A program made the translations under genes and the position numbers. From Nocardioides phosphati (GTDB taxonomy: Bacteria; Actinomycetota; Actinomycetes; Propionibacteriales; Nocardioidaceae), in the NCBI RefSeq assembly GCF_014646375.1, contig NZ_BMNI01000005.1, positions 170,281 through 234,280 of the forward strand: a stretch of 64,000 nucleotides of DNA, written 5' to 3'. This document shows positions 1 through 9,263 of the stretch, in pieces. Within the stretch, counting starts at the first letter, position 1. Every line of letters begins with the position of its first letter. Under the pieces are notes generated by a model. That model saw only the letters and a program-made list of their open reading frames with translations, was not told the origin of the DNA and searched no databases.

Positions 1-796
1 CGAGACCGGCTACCGCGACGCGGCCGCCAAGGCCGGTGCCGCCGCCGACACGGCCGACAAGGCCCGTGCGCACGCTGCCTCCCTTGCCGCGCAGGCCACG
101 GCCGCCCGCCAGCAGGCGCAGGCCAGCGCGGACAACGCTGCCGCCGAGGCCGACCGCGTCGCGCAGCAGAAGAAGAAGCTCGTCGGCGAGCTCGCCCACC
201 TCCAGCACATCTCCGTCGAGCTCGCGTCCCAGCGCCAGGCTGCCCTCGAGGAGCAGCGTCGCCGCGCCGCCGCGGCTGCGGCCAGGGCACGCGCCGAGGC
301 CGAGGCCCGCGCGGCGGCCCGTGCTGCCGCGCAGAAGGCGGCCGCCGACAAGGCCGCCGCCGCGGCCGCCGCCCAGCAGGGTGGCAGCGCTCCGGCCCCC
401 GCCCCGGCTCCCGCGCCCGCCCCGCCGGTCTCGTCCGGCGGCGTCGAGGCCGTCATCTCCTACGCCAAGGCCCAGCTCGGCGAGTGGTACCTCTGGGGTG
501 CCGCCGGCCCGGACCGCTGGGACTGCTCGGGCCTCACGATGATGGCCTTCCGTCAGGCCGGCATCTACCTGCCGCACTTCTCCGGCGCGCAGTACGACGC
601 CGGTACGCCGATCCCGGTCTCCTCCGCCCGGCGTGGCGACCTGCTCTTCTGGTCGAGCAACGGCGCCCCGTCCGGCATCCACCACGTCGCGATCTACCTC
701 GGCGGTGGCCAGGTCATCGAGGCGCCGCACGCCGGCGCCCAGGTGCGGATCCGGTCGATGGACTACTGGTACCCGGACTTCGCCGTCCGCCTCTGA
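1..796 (+). CDS. NlpC/P60 family peptidoglycan endopeptidase, C-terminal part
   Basis: The gene runs in from outside the window; 264 codons are visible, reading from base 2. The visible N-terminal part (to about residue 120) is a long Ala/Glu/Arg/Gln-rich coiled coil, followed by a Pro-Ala linker and an NlpC/P60 domain from about residue 145. The catalytic Cys is in WDCSGL and the His in GIHHVAIYL, with the usual YLWGAAGPDRWDCSG and GDLLFW context. Coiled coil plus NlpC/P60 is the RipA/CwlO-like architecture of secreted D,L-endopeptidases that cut peptide stems of peptidoglycan. The signal peptide would lie upstream of the window. Family call is firm; the physiological role (cell separation or elongation) is inference. 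Confidence 0.9.
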   Translation, partial: ETGYRDAAAKAGAAADTADKARAHAASLAAQATAARQQAQASADNAAAEADRVAQQKKKLVGELAHLQHISVELASQRQAALEEQRRRAAAAAARARAEAEARAAARAAAQKAAADKAAAAAAAQQGGSAPAPAPAPAPAPPVSSGGVEAVISYAKAQLGEWYLWGAAGPDRWDCSGLTMMAFRQAGIYLPHFSGAQYDAGTPIPVSSARRGDLLFWSSNGAPSGIHHVAIYLGGGQVIEAPHAGAQVRIRSMDYWYPDFAVRL

Positions 797-890
797 GGCA
801 GGCGCGCGGACCAGCACGCACCGACAGGGGCCCGGAGCATCTCGCTCCGGGCCTTCGTCGTGTCTCCAGGCACGCCCTAGGGTGATTGGC

Positions 891-2876
891 ATGGCCACCA
901 ACCCGAACCAGGTCACCGAGGACGGCTACGTCCAGCCGGTCGTCGACGTCCCCGCCCTCACCCGCCTGCTCGACGGCGAGCACGCTGCGTTGCGCGACAA
1001 GGTCCGCGCCGCGCTCGTCGAGCACGCCGGTCTCCTGGTCGACGCCGACGAGATGGACCGCGACGAGTTCCGCGACCGCGTGCGCGACGCCGTCGTGGAG
1101 ATGGCCGGCACCGGCCTCACCGCCTCCCACTTCCCGACGGAGTACGGCGGCGGCGGCGACTTCGGCGCGACCGTCGCGGCGTTCGAGACGACGGCGTTCG
1201 GCGACCTGAGCGCGCTGGTCAAGATCGGCGTGCAGTTCGGCCTCTTCGGCGGCGCGGTGCTCAACCTCGGCACGAAGCGGCACCACGACGCCCACCTCGC
1301 CGACATCGCCGCGGGCCGGCTGCTCGGCTGCTTCGCGATGACCGAGACCGGCCACGGCTCCAACGTCCAGGCGATCGGCACCACCGCGACGTACGACGTG
1401 GCGACGGGTGAGTTCGTCATCGAGACGCCCGACGACAGCGCGCGCAAGGACTACATCGGCAACGCGGCGCGCCACGGCACGATGGCGGCGGTCTTCGCGC
1501 AGCTGGTCGTCGGCGGCCCCGATGGTCAGCCGCAGAACCACGGGGTCCACTGCCTGCTCGTGCCGATCCGCGACGAGGCGGGGGAGCCGATGCCCGGCGT
1601 CCGCATCCGCGACTGCGGCCACAAGATGGGCCTCAACGGCGTCGACAACGGCCGGCTCTGGTTCGACGGCGTGCGGGTGCCACGAGAGGCGCTGCTCAAC
1701 CGCTTCGCCGACGTCTCCGCGGACGGCGTCTACTCCAGCGAGATCGAGAGCGCCAACCGCCGCTTCTTCACCATGCTCGGCACGCTCGTGATGGGCCGCG
1801 TCAGCGTCGCGGGCGCGGGCATCAGCGCCAGCAAGGTCGCGCTGACCGTCGCCACGCGCTACGCCGACCGGCGCCGCCAGTTCACCACCGACGACGACCA
1901 GCCGGAGCTGCTGCTGCTCGACTACGGCCAGCACCAGCGGCGGCTCTTCCCGCTGCTCGCGCGCACCTACGCGCTGCACTTCGCCCAGGACGGCCTGCGC
2001 CGCCACTTCGACGACGTCTTCTCCGGCCGGGCGACCTCCGAGCAGGTCCGTCGCGACCTCGAGTCGAAGGCGGCGGGCATCAAGGCGCTCGGCACGTGGC
2101 ACGCGACCCGCACCATCCAGGAGTGCCGCGAGGCGTGCGGTGGTGCGGGCTACCTCACCGCCAACCGCTTCACCGCGCTCAAGGCCGACACGGATGTCTT
2201 CACGACGTTCGAGGGCGACAATCACGTGCTCCTGCAGCTCGTGGCGAAGGGGCTGCTGACCGACTACTCCAGCGAGTTCGGCGACATGAGCCAGTTCGAG
2301 CTGGTGAAGTTCGTCGCCGGCATGGCGGTCGACCAGGTCGTCGAGCGGACGATGGCACACCGCCTGATCGAGCGGCTGCGCGACGTGCTCCCGGGCGACG
2401 ACAAGTGGAACCAGGAGTCGGGCCTGCTGGACCCGACGTACCACCTCGACATGCTGCGCTTCCGCGAGGAGCACATGGTCGCCGGCGCCGCGAAGCGCCT
2501 CAAGCGCGGCATCGACGCCGGCCTGCCCGCCGGCGAGGTCTTCTCCCGCGTGCAGGACCACGTGATCGCGACCGCCAACGCCCACGTCGAGCGGCTGATG
2601 CTGGAGTCGTTCATCGCGGTCTTCGCGACGCTGCCGCACGGCGACAACCGGGTCGCGCTCGGGCTGCTCTGCGACCTCTTCGCGCTGACCACGATCGAGG
2701 CCGACCGTGGCTGGTTCATGGAGCACAACCGGCTCACCGGCAACCGCAGCAAGGCGATCACCCGCGAGATCAACGACCTGTGCCGCAAGCTCCGCCCGCT
2801 CGCGGTCGATCTCGTCGACGCGTTCGGCATCCCCGACGAGCTGCTCCGCGCCGAGGAGCTCCTCACCTGGCAGTGA
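891..2876 (+). CDS. Acyl-CoA oxidase / acyl-CoA dehydrogenase family flavoprotein
   Basis: A 661-residue protein, the length of acyl-CoA oxidases rather than the ~380 residues of simple acyl-CoA dehydrogenases. It has the flavin-side motif CFAMTETGHGSNVQ, the acyl-CoA dehydrogenase middle domain, and the FEGDN motif (TTFEGDNHVLLQLVAKGLL) near residue 445, followed by an ACOX-type C-terminal helical domain. It should oxidise acyl-CoA to trans-2-enoyl-CoA in fatty-acid or branched-acid breakdown, passing electrons to oxygen if a true oxidase. The ATG at 891 is preceded by a -10-like TAGGGT at 878-883 with 7 nt spacing, so the message is probably leaderless. Oxidase versus dehydrogenase activity cannot be settled from sequence. 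Confidence 0.85.
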   Translation: MATNPNQVTEDGYVQPVVDVPALTRLLDGEHAALRDKVRAALVEHAGLLVDADEMDRDEFRDRVRDAVVEMAGTGLTASHFPTEYGGGGDFGATVAAFETTAFGDLSALVKIGVQFGLFGGAVLNLGTKRHHDAHLADIAAGRLLGCFAMTETGHGSNVQAIGTTATYDVATGEFVIETPDDSARKDYIGNAARHGTMAAVFAQLVVGGPDGQPQNHGVHCLLVPIRDEAGEPMPGVRIRDCGHKMGLNGVDNGRLWFDGVRVPREALLNRFADVSADGVYSSEIESANRRFFTMLGTLVMGRVSVAGAGISASKVALTVATRYADRRRQFTTDDDQPELLLLDYGQHQRRLFPLLARTYALHFAQDGLRRHFDDVFSGRATSEQVRRDLESKAAGIKALGTWHATRTIQECREACGGAGYLTANRFTALKADTDVFTTFEGDNHVLLQLVAKGLLTDYSSEFGDMSQFELVKFVAGMAVDQVVERTMAHRLIERLRDVLPGDDKWNQESGLLDPTYHLDMLRFREEHMVAGAAKRLKRGIDAGLPAGEVFSRVQDHVIATANAHVERLMLESFIAVFATLPHGDNRVALGLLCDLFALTTIEADRGWFMEHNRLTGNRSKAITREINDLCRKLRPLAVDLVDAFGIPDELLRAEELLTWQ

Positions 2877-2897
2877 GCACGGCCTAGGCTCGGGTCC

Positions 2898-3554
2898 ATG
2901 ACCGCACCCGTGTACGTCGTCCTGGGCGCAGGCCCCGGACTCGGCCTGTTCACCGCCCGCCGCTTCGCCGAGGCCGGCCACCGCGCCGTGCTCCTGGGCC
3001 AGTCCGTCGAGCAGGCGCAGCCCCTCGCCGACCAGCTGGTCTCGGAGGGGTTCGAGGCGGAGGCCGACGCGGTCGACCTGCTCGACGAGGCCGACGTACG
3101 CCGCGCGGTCGCCGCCGTGGTCGACCGGCACGGCCGGGTCGACGTCCTGCACTTCAACCCGAGCGCCTGGCGCGAGCGGACCGTCCTGGAGCTGACCGTC
3201 GCCGAGCTCCTCGAGGACGTCGCCTTCGGTGTCGGCGCTCTCCTGCCGGCGCTGCAGGCCGCCGCGCCCGCGATGCCGGCCGGCGCGCGGGTGCTCGTGA
3301 CCGGTTCGGCGGCAGCCGACACGCCCTGGTCCGGCGCGCCCACCCTCGGGGTGCAGAAGGCCGCTGTCCGCAACCTGGTCACCAGCATCGACGCGACGCT
3401 GAGCGAGCGCGGTGTCCGTGCCGTCGCGATGCAGGTCAACGGGCTGCTCGCGAAGGAGGGGCCTTTCGGCGCCGAGGCGGTCTCGCGGGCGCTCTTCGCT
3501 GCCGCGACCCGACCCGACGAGGGCTGGACCGCCCACGTCTCCTACGACGGCTGA
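2898..3554 (+). CDS. Atypical short-chain dehydrogenase/reductase (SDR) protein
   Basis: 218 residues with an N-terminal Rossmann glycine motif (GAGPGLGLFTARRFAEAG). The SDR order is recognisable: DVLHFNPSAW in place of the NNAG motif and VLVTGSAA in the Ser region. The catalytic Tyr of YxxxK is missing; the matching segment reads TLGVQKAAV, so only the Lys remains. It may bind NAD(P) without classical SDR chemistry. It starts 21 nt after the acyl-CoA oxidase gene but has its own -10-like TAGGCT at 2885-2890, 7 nt before the ATG. Substrate unknown. Confidence 0.75.
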   Translation: MTAPVYVVLGAGPGLGLFTARRFAEAGHRAVLLGQSVEQAQPLADQLVSEGFEAEADAVDLLDEADVRRAVAAVVDRHGRVDVLHFNPSAWRERTVLELTVAELLEDVAFGVGALLPALQAAAPAMPAGARVLVTGSAAADTPWSGAPTLGVQKAAVRNLVTSIDATLSERGVRAVAMQVNGLLAKEGPFGAEAVSRALFAAATRPDEGWTAHVSYDG

Positions 3555-3620
3555 CCGCGAAATCCGGGTCTTTGTACGCCAAAACCCGGGTCTCGGCTAG
3601 CCAGGACCCGGGTTTCGCGG
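3555..3620. terminator. Bidirectional inverted repeat between convergent genes
   Basis: A 16-bp inverted repeat with one G:U-type mismatch has arms at 3555-3570 and 3605-3620. A third copy of the ACCCGGGT core lies in the 34-nt loop (3582-3593). It lies between the stop codons of the SDR gene and the convergent ppa gene, so a two-way transcription terminator is likely. There is no clear U tract, as is common in actinobacteria. Confidence 0.5.
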
Positions 3621-3632
3621 TGGGGCAGGAGG

Positions 3633-4136
3633 TCAGTGACCGCCGTTGGCCTGGGCGGCCTTGAAGCGCTCGACCGACTTCGCGATCTCCTTCTCGGCCT
3701 CCTCGCGGCCGACCCAGTCAGCGCCCTCGACGGACTTGCCGGGCTCCAGGTCCTTGTAGACCTCGAAGAAGTGCTTGATCTCGAGCAGGTCGAACTCGGA
3801 GACGTCGCCGATGTCCTGCAGGTGCGCCATGCGCGGGTCGTGCGCGGGCACGCAGAGGAGCTTGTCGTCGCCGCCGGCCTCGTCGGTCATGCGGAACATG
3901 CCGATCGTGCGGCACGGGATGTGGCAGCCCGGGAACGTCGGCTGGTCGAGGATGACCAGCGCGTCGAGCGGGTCGCCGTCGTCAGCCAGCGTGTCGATGA
4001 CGTAGCCGTAGTCCTCGGGGTAGGCCGTGGACGTGAAGAGCATCCGGTCGAGGTAGATCTTCCCGGTCTCGTGGTCGACCTCGTACTTGTTCCGCGAGCC
4101 CTTGGGGATCTCGACGAGGACCTCGAACTCCAGCAC
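3633..4136 (-). CDS. ppa: Inorganic pyrophosphatase
   Basis: A 167-residue family I soluble pyrophosphatase that hydrolyses PPi to two phosphates, driving biosynthetic reactions in the cytoplasm. Family hallmarks are [13 protein letters not shown] near the N-terminus and the acidic Mg2+ site [10 protein letters not shown], with YPEDYGY before it. The start is taken as the GTG at 4136 because a strong Shine-Dalgarno (GGAGGA) sits 3 nt upstream and other Ppa proteins begin at this point. An upstream in-frame ATG at 4160 has no such support. Divergent from dacB, as ppa and the PBP4 gene are in Mycobacterium tuberculosis (Rv3628/Rv3627c, from memory). Confidence 0.95.
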   Translation of the reverse strand: MLEFEVLVEIPKGSRNKYEVDHETGKIYLDRMLFTSTAYPEDYGYVIDTLADDGDPLDALVILDQPTFPGCHIPCRTIGMFRMTDEAGGDDKLLCVPAHDPRMAHLQDIGDVSEFDLLEIKHFFEVYKDLEPGKSVEGADWVGREEAEKEIAKSVERFKAAQANGGH

Positions 4137-4283
4137 TGTTCCTCCAGCGTGTTGCGTCATCGGGTGGCCGACGCGGCTCGTCGACCGGGCAGACTTGGGG
4201 GCCGGCAGCCCCGAGGGACCCGCCGATTGGAAGTCATCTTGACGCAGAACGCGCTCTTTTGCGCATTTGAAAGGACATGATCC

Positions 4284-5735
4284 GTGGCACGAGACGCCTC
4301 CAGCGCCCGCCCCCGACGCTCGCGGTGGGGTCTGTGGACGCCGGTCCTCCTCGTGCTCGTGGTCCTCGCCACGGCCTTCGCCTCCTTCCAGTACGACGTC
4401 CCGCGCCGCCTCGGGTGGGGTGACCGCGTCGCTGATGCCGCGCTCGTCGCGCCGCCCACCGGCGTCGACCTGCCCTCGATGGCCCCGCCGTCTCCCGTGG
4501 CCGACCCGCTGGTCGCGACCACGCCGGACCCCGCCAGCATCCGCGCCGTCCTCGCCCCGGTGCTGCGTGACAAGGATCTCGGCCGCCACGTCGTGATGGC
4601 CGTCGCCGACGCCCGCGGCAACGTCCTCTTCCGGGGCGGCACCTCGCCCGGCTCCCGGGCGGCGGTGCCCGCCTCGACCACCAAGCTGCTCACCACGACG
4701 GCGGCACTCGAGAGCCTCGGCCCGGCCACGCGCTTCCGTACGTCGGTCGTGACCGGGGCCGCGCCCGGCCGCATCGTCCTCGTCGGCGGCGGTGACCCCT
4801 ACCTGACCCCGAAGCCGGTCTCCCACGACGACGACCGTCCCGCCCCTGCGGACCTCCGCACGCTCGCGCGCAAGACCGCGGCCGCGCTCGTGAAGCAGGG
4901 CACCACCCGCGTCCGGCTCGGCTACGACGACTCGCGCTTCTCCGGCCCCGGGGTCAACCCCCACTGGGACCCGACCGACGTCGGTGCCGGCTATGCCGCC
5001 CCCATCACCGCGCTCTGGTCCGACCAGGGCCACCCCGACGGCGGTCCGGTCACCGTCGACGACCCCTCGCTCGACGCCGCGCAGGTCTTCGCACGGGCCC
5101 TGCGGTCCGCAGGCGTGAAGGTCGCCGGCACCCCCCGGCGTACGACGGCAGCGGCGGGCGCCACCGAACTCGCGGGCATGGACAGCGCCCGCGTCGACGA
5201 GATCGTCGACGAGGTCCTGGCGACCAGCGACAACGAGGGCGCGGAGCTCCTCGCGCACCAGGTGGGCGTGAAGGAGGGCTTCGGCGGCAGCTTCGCGGGC
5301 GGCCTCGAGGGCGTCACCACAGTGCTCGGCCGGCTCGGCGTCCGGCTCGAGGCCGGCGACCGGATCTTCGACGGCAGCGGCCTCTCGCCTGCCACGCGGC
5401 TCACGCCGGACACGCTGATCCACGTCCTCGCCCTCGCCATCGACCCCTCCCACCCCGCGCTCCGCACGGTGGCGACGGCGCTGCCGGTCGCCGGCTTCAC
5501 GGGGTCGCTGGCCGAGCGGTTCCAGGACGGACCGGTCGCCGGCCGCGGCCGTGCCGCCGCCAAGACCGGCACCCTGACCGGGGTCCACGCGCTGGCGGGC
5601 GTGGCGACGACGCCCGACGGCGAGACGCTCCTCTTCGCGGTGATGGCCGACAAGGTGAAGCCGGAGAAGGCGCTCGACGCGCGGCAGGCGCTCGACGTGA
5701 TCGTCTCCACCCTCGCCTCGTGCATCTGCTCCTGA
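4284..5735 (+). CDS. dacB: D-alanyl-D-alanine carboxypeptidase/endopeptidase (PBP4, peptidase S13)
   Basis: 483 residues with an N-terminal membrane/signal segment ([19 protein letters not shown]) and the three penicillin-binding motifs in order: STTK at about residue 131, SDN at about 314 and KTGT at about 427. This is the family S13 pattern. The enzyme trims D-Ala from peptidoglycan stem peptides or cleaves cross-links outside the membrane. The GTG at 4284 is used; AAGGA lies about 9 nt upstream. The C-terminus ends in a Cys-containing tail (ASCICS). A secreted small protein follows 11 nt downstream. Confidence 0.93.
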   Translation: MARDASSARPRRSRWGLWTPVLLVLVVLATAFASFQYDVPRRLGWGDRVADAALVAPPTGVDLPSMAPPSPVADPLVATTPDPASIRAVLAPVLRDKDLGRHVVMAVADARGNVLFRGGTSPGSRAAVPASTTKLLTTTAALESLGPATRFRTSVVTGAAPGRIVLVGGGDPYLTPKPVSHDDDRPAPADLRTLARKTAAALVKQGTTRVRLGYDDSRFSGPGVNPHWDPTDVGAGYAAPITALWSDQGHPDGGPVTVDDPSLDAAQVFARALRSAGVKVAGTPRRTTAAAGATELAGMDSARVDEIVDEVLATSDNEGAELLAHQVGVKEGFGGSFAGGLEGVTTVLGRLGVRLEAGDRIFDGSGLSPATRLTPDTLIHVLALAIDPSHPALRTVATALPVAGFTGSLAERFQDGPVAGRGRAAAKTGTLTGVHALAGVATTPDGETLLFAVMADKVKPEKALDARQALDVIVSTLASCICS

Positions 5736-5746
5736 CCGGAAGTCAC

Positions 5747-6334
5747 ATGAACCTCCTCGCCCGCGCGGGCGCGCTCGCCGCCGCCCTCCTGCTCGCCGTG
5801 CCGGGCGCCGCCCGGGCCCAGCGCTATGACCACAGCGACGCCGCCGGCGACGTGACCCGCTGTGCGGACGATGCGTGCACGAGCCTGACCTACGCGTCGA
5901 CGCAGGAGCCGGACATCAGGCAGATCACGATCCGCCATCGCACCGACGTGCTGACCGTGCACGTCTTGTTCACGGAGATCCGGAGGACCTCCGCGGAGCA
6001 GGGGTTCGGCATCCAGGTGCGGACGGACGAGGGCCTCTTCCGGCAGTACGTCGTCACCGTGAAGGGCACGTCGGTGACGACGTCGTTCACGGGGCCGAGC
6101 GAGCCCGTCGCGTGCCGCGGCGCGTCGTACGTCGTCGACTTCCGTGGGAACGACGTCCTCCTCAGGGTTCCGCGCGCCTGCCTCAGCTCTCCCCGTCTCG
6201 TGCGGGTCGGCTTCCTCGCCTACGAGTCCGTCGATGCGAGCCGCGGCTACCTCAGGGCCGACGACGCGCTTCGGCGAGGCATGGATCCCGAGATGATCAT
6301 GGCGACGCTCAGCCCGCGACTCGCCCGCGGCTGA
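5747..6334 (+). CDS. Secreted protein of unknown function, tandem paralogue 1
   Basis: 195 residues with a clear signal peptide ([24 protein letters not shown]) and a mature start [15 protein letters not shown]. It pairs with the next gene: both have HxDAxGDVT followed by Cys at the mature N-terminus, repeated x-T-x-x-R-RTD/TTDR-type strands, NEGL/DEGL-F/H-R, and a C-terminal IPR-CLSSPR-VRVGF segment. The pattern suggests one all-beta exported domain with a disulphide. The ATG at 5747 has GGAAG 8 nt upstream; an in-frame GTG at 5720 inside dacB is less likely. No function is known to me; close spacing to dacB suggests cotranscription. Confidence 0.75.
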   Translation: MNLLARAGALAAALLLAVPGAARAQRYDHSDAAGDVTRCADDACTSLTYASTQEPDIRQITIRHRTDVLTVHVLFTEIRRTSAEQGFGIQVRTDEGLFRQYVVTVKGTSVTTSFTGPSEPVACRGASYVVDFRGNDVLLRVPRACLSSPRLVRVGFLAYESVDASRGYLRADDALRRGMDPEMIMATLSPRLARG

Positions 6335-6415
6335 CCAGATTGCTTGATTCGTGCACGTGTTCCGCTCCGGGCACGTACGGTTCGGTCGTCTGATCTCCCG
6401 AACCGAGGTGTCCTT

Positions 6416-7039
6416 GTGAACAGCCTGTCCCGCCGCCTTCTCGCCGTCGCCGGAGCCGCCGCGCTCAGCGTCGGCCTCGCCACCCCCGCCCAGGCCGAGC
6501 AGTGGGCGCACAACGACGCCCGTGGCGACGTCACCGTCTCCAGCGGCTGCGACGACAGCGGCTCGAACTGCACCGACGCCGTCGACGCCACGCAGGCGCA
6601 GCCCGACGTCCTGCGCGTGGTCGCGACCCACACGACCGACCGGGTCAAGGTCACCGCGCGGTACGCCGAGCTCGGCCCCGGCCTCACCAAGGCCCACGTG
6701 CTCCGCGTGGTCACCAACGAGGGCCTGCACCGCCACTTCGCCGTCGTCACCGACTCGGGCCACGTCGTCGTCAAGGAGATGGACCGCGACAGCGACGGCA
6801 GCAAGGTCTCCTGCACCGGCCTGCGCCAGTCGATCGACTACACCGCCAACACGGTCGCCATGAGCATCCCCCGCAGCTGCCTGAGCAGCCCCCGGTGGGT
6901 CCGCGTCGGCTTCGGCACGCAGGTCGTCCGCGACATCTCCGACCTCGCCCAGGGCTACAAGTCCGACGACGGCCTGCGCAGCGGCCTGACCGCGAGCACC
7001 TCGGACCTCGTCCTCGGCCCGGAGCTCTCGCGCGGCTGA
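6416..7039 (+). CDS. Secreted protein of unknown function, tandem paralogue 2
   Basis: 207 residues with a signal peptide (VNSLSRRLLAVAGAAALSVGLATPAQA) cleaved before EQWAHNDARGDVTVS. It shares the HxDAxGDV start, the Cys placement and the IPRSCLSSPRWVRVGF block with the preceding gene, so the two arose by tandem duplication. The GTG at 6416 has GAGG about 8 nt upstream and directly begins the signal sequence; longer in-frame readings add a basic stretch that would spoil it. Followed by a strong hairpin terminator at 7061-7094. Function unknown. Confidence 0.75.
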   Translation: MNSLSRRLLAVAGAAALSVGLATPAQAEQWAHNDARGDVTVSSGCDDSGSNCTDAVDATQAQPDVLRVVATHTTDRVKVTARYAELGPGLTKAHVLRVVTNEGLHRHFAVVTDSGHVVVKEMDRDSDGSKVSCTGLRQSIDYTANTVAMSIPRSCLSSPRWVRVGFGTQVVRDISDLAQGYKSDDGLRSGLTASTSDLVLGPELSRG

Positions 7040-7060
7040 TCGGCGTACGACGGAACGATG

Positions 7061-7094
7061 CGGCGGCCGGACCCCGGGAGGGGACCGGCCGCCG
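7061..7094 (+). terminator. Rho-independent-type hairpin
   Basis: 15-bp arms (7061-7075 and 7080-7094) with a single mismatch and a 4-nt loop, followed by TTTCCC. It lies just after the secreted-paralogue pair and before the leaderless start of the DUF2342 gene, so it should end the dacB-paralogue unit. Confidence 0.7.
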
Positions 7095-7123
7095 TTTCCC
7101 GTCCCCGCCGTAGGCTTCCGGGC

Positions 7124-8173
7124 ATGACTGAGGGAGCGGACGAGGGCCGGAAGCAGCTCGTCGACTGGGAGTACGCCGTCCGGCTGGGCACGAAGTTCGC
7201 CGGCGAGGGCCCCGTCGTGAGCAGGTCCGAGGCGGACGCCGCCGTGGCCGAGCTGCGCGCGGGTGCGGCCCGCTCGACCGGACTGGTGGCGGAGTTCACC
7301 GGCCTGGTCGCCCCGGAGGACACCGCGCCGGTGCTCGTCGTCGACCGCGGCGGCTGGGTCCAGGCCAACGCCGACAGCTTCGCGGTGCTGCTCGACCCGC
7401 TGATGTCGAAGGTCGCCGGCCGCGGCAAGGAGCCCGGCCCGACCGCGCGCGCCGTCGGTGGCCGCATCGCGGGCGCCGAGCTCGGCCTGCTGCTCGGCTT
7501 CATGGGGTCGAAGGTGCTCGGCCAGTTCGACCCGTTCTCTCCGCCGGCCGGCCGGCTGCTGCTCGTCGCGCCCAACGTCGTCCACATCGAGCGCGAGCTC
7601 GAGGCGGACCCGACCGACTTCCGCCTGTGGGTCTGCCTCCACGAGGAGACGCACCGCGTGCAGTTCACCGCCGTGCCGTGGATGCGCGAGCACATCCGGT
7701 CGCAGGTGCAGGCGCTCTCCGACACCGTCGACCCGTCGCGCATGTGGCAGGACCTCGCCTCCGGCGTCCAGCGCCTGGTGAAGGGCGAGGGCGGGAGCAT
7801 CGCCGAGCTGATGAGCTCCCCGGCCCAGCGCGAGATCATCGACCGCGTCACCGGCGTCATGTCGCTGCTCGAGGGCCACGCCGACGTGGTCATGGACGGT
7901 GTCGGCCCCGAGGTCATCCCGTCCGTCGCCGACATCCGCCGCAAGTTCACCCAGCGTCGTGGAGGCGTCGGCGTCCTCGACAAGGTGCTGCGCCGCCTCC
8001 TCGGCCTCGACGCCAAGATGGCGCAGTACCGCGACGGCGCCGTCTTCGTCCGCCACGCCGTCGACGCGGTCGGCATGGAGGGCTTCAACGCCGTCTGGGC
8101 CGGCCCCGAGAACCTCCCGTCCAAGGCCGAGATCCACGACCCGGCCGCGTGGGTGAAGCGCGTCCACGGATGA
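7124..8173 (+). CDS. Zinc-dependent metalloprotease-like protein (DUF2342)
   Basis: 349 residues. The HExxH zinc motif is in VCLHEETHRVQF at about residue 172, within the DUF2342 family once labelled F420-biosynthesis-associated. A distal Glu in LLEGHADVVMD may complete the zinc site. No signal peptide, so probably cytoplasmic; substrate unknown. A -10-like TAGGCT at 7111-7116 lies 7 nt before the ATG (likely leaderless). The stop overlaps the tilS start (ATGA), a linkage also found in mycobacteria (Rv3626c-Rv3625c, from memory). Confidence 0.85.
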   Translation: MTEGADEGRKQLVDWEYAVRLGTKFAGEGPVVSRSEADAAVAELRAGAARSTGLVAEFTGLVAPEDTAPVLVVDRGGWVQANADSFAVLLDPLMSKVAGRGKEPGPTARAVGGRIAGAELGLLLGFMGSKVLGQFDPFSPPAGRLLLVAPNVVHIERELEADPTDFRLWVCLHEETHRVQFTAVPWMREHIRSQVQALSDTVDPSRMWQDLASGVQRLVKGEGGSIAELMSSPAQREIIDRVTGVMSLLEGHADVVMDGVGPEVIPSVADIRRKFTQRRGGVGVLDKVLRRLLGLDAKMAQYRDGAVFVRHAVDAVGMEGFNAVWAGPENLPSKAEIHDPAAWVKRVHG

Positions 8174-9174
8174 GCCTCCACCCGGCGGTCGCGGCCGTGC
8201 GCCTCGCCGTACGCCGGGAGCTGGCGCGGGCCGCGGGGTCCGCGGGCCGTGCGGGCGGCAGTGACCAGCCGCGGGTCCTCGTCGCGTGCTCGGGCGGGGC
8301 CGACTCGCTCGCGCTCCTCTCCGCGACGGTGTTCGAAGGGCACAAGCTCGGCTGGCGCGTGATCGGCGTGACCGTCGACCACGGCCTGCAGGAGGGCTCC
8401 GGCGCCCAGGCTGCCCGCGTCGTGGAGCAGATGGCCGCGCTGGGCTGCGACGAGACCGCCTCCGCGCGGGTCCGCGTCGAGGTCGCCGGCGAGGGCATCG
8501 AGGCGGCCGCACGACGTGCCCGCTACGACGTGCTCGAGCAGATGCGCGCGCACTTCGGAGCGGAACTGGTGCTGCTCGGCCACACCCGCGACGACCAGGC
8601 CGAGACCGTGCTCCTCGGCCTCACACGGGGCAGCGGCGGCCGCTCGCTGGCCGGCATGCGCCGCGCCTTCGACCACTACGCGCGCCCGCTGCTCGACGTC
8701 TCCCGCGACGACACCGTGACCGCCTGCCAGGTCGAGGGCCTCGAGATCTGGGACGACCCCCACAACGAGGACCTCGGCTTCACCCGCGTCCGCGTCCGCA
8801 GGCTCGTGCTGCCGTTGCTCGAGGAGGAGCTCGGTCCCGGCGTCGCCGCCACCCTGGCCCGCACCGCCGACCAGCTGCGCGACGACGTCGAGGCGCTCGA
8901 CGAGCTGGCCGCCGGGGCAGCCGCCGTGCTGGTCACCGCCGACGGGGTCGACCTCGCCGGCCTCCGCGCCGAGCCGCGCGCGATCGCCTCGCGTGTGCTG
9001 CGCGCGGCCGCGGTCGATGCCGGGGCGATCGATGCCGAGCTCTTCCACGTCCACGTCGGCGCGCTGCTCGACCTCGCGACCGGCCGGGTCCGCGGCGAGG
9101 TGCAGCTGCCCGGCCACCTCACGGCGTACGTCGCCGACGGCCGCCTCGCCTTCCGGCGTACGACCGCGGGCTGA
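8170..9174 (+). CDS. tilS: tRNA(Ile)-lysidine synthase
   Basis: 334 residues. The N-type ATP pyrophosphatase P-loop SGGADSLALL is at about residue 41, followed by VTVDHGLQ and GHTRDDQAETVLLGL, both typical of TilS. The enzyme converts C34 of tRNA-Ile2 (CAU) to lysidine so that it reads AUA. It is coupled by ATGA overlap to the DUF2342 gene upstream, and hpt follows 89 nt downstream. tilS-hpt-ftsH is a widely conserved order. Confidence 0.93.
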   Translation: MSLHPAVAAVRLAVRRELARAAGSAGRAGGSDQPRVLVACSGGADSLALLSATVFEGHKLGWRVIGVTVDHGLQEGSGAQAARVVEQMAALGCDETASARVRVEVAGEGIEAAARRARYDVLEQMRAHFGAELVLLGHTRDDQAETVLLGLTRGSGGRSLAGMRRAFDHYARPLLDVSRDDTVTACQVEGLEIWDDPHNEDLGFTRVRVRRLVLPLLEEELGPGVAATLARTADQLRDDVEALDELAAGAAAVLVTADGVDLAGLRAEPRAIASRVLRAAAVDAGAIDAELFHVHVGALLDLATGRVRGEVQLPGHLTAYVADGRLAFRRTTAG

Positions 9175-9263
9175 GGGCGGACGCGGCCCACGCGCGCCCG
9201 CCGGGTCCGTCCGTGATCGCAGCCGACGCGGCGCCGCACGACCTCACGCCGTAGGCTGCTGCC

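Noticed and set aside
714..3536. Very long minus-strand open frame antisense to the acyl-CoA oxidase and SDR genes; similar ones at 4991-8512 and 40206-43505.
   Set aside because: High GC removes stop codons from antisense frames. The translations are low-complexity Arg/Gly/Ala/Asp-rich strings without domains, whereas the opposite strand has clear families. Only the radA part of 40206-43505 is real.
4137..4160. Upstream ATG start for ppa at 4160
   Set aside because: The GTG at 4136 has a strong GGAGGA site at 3 nt and agrees with the usual N-terminus.
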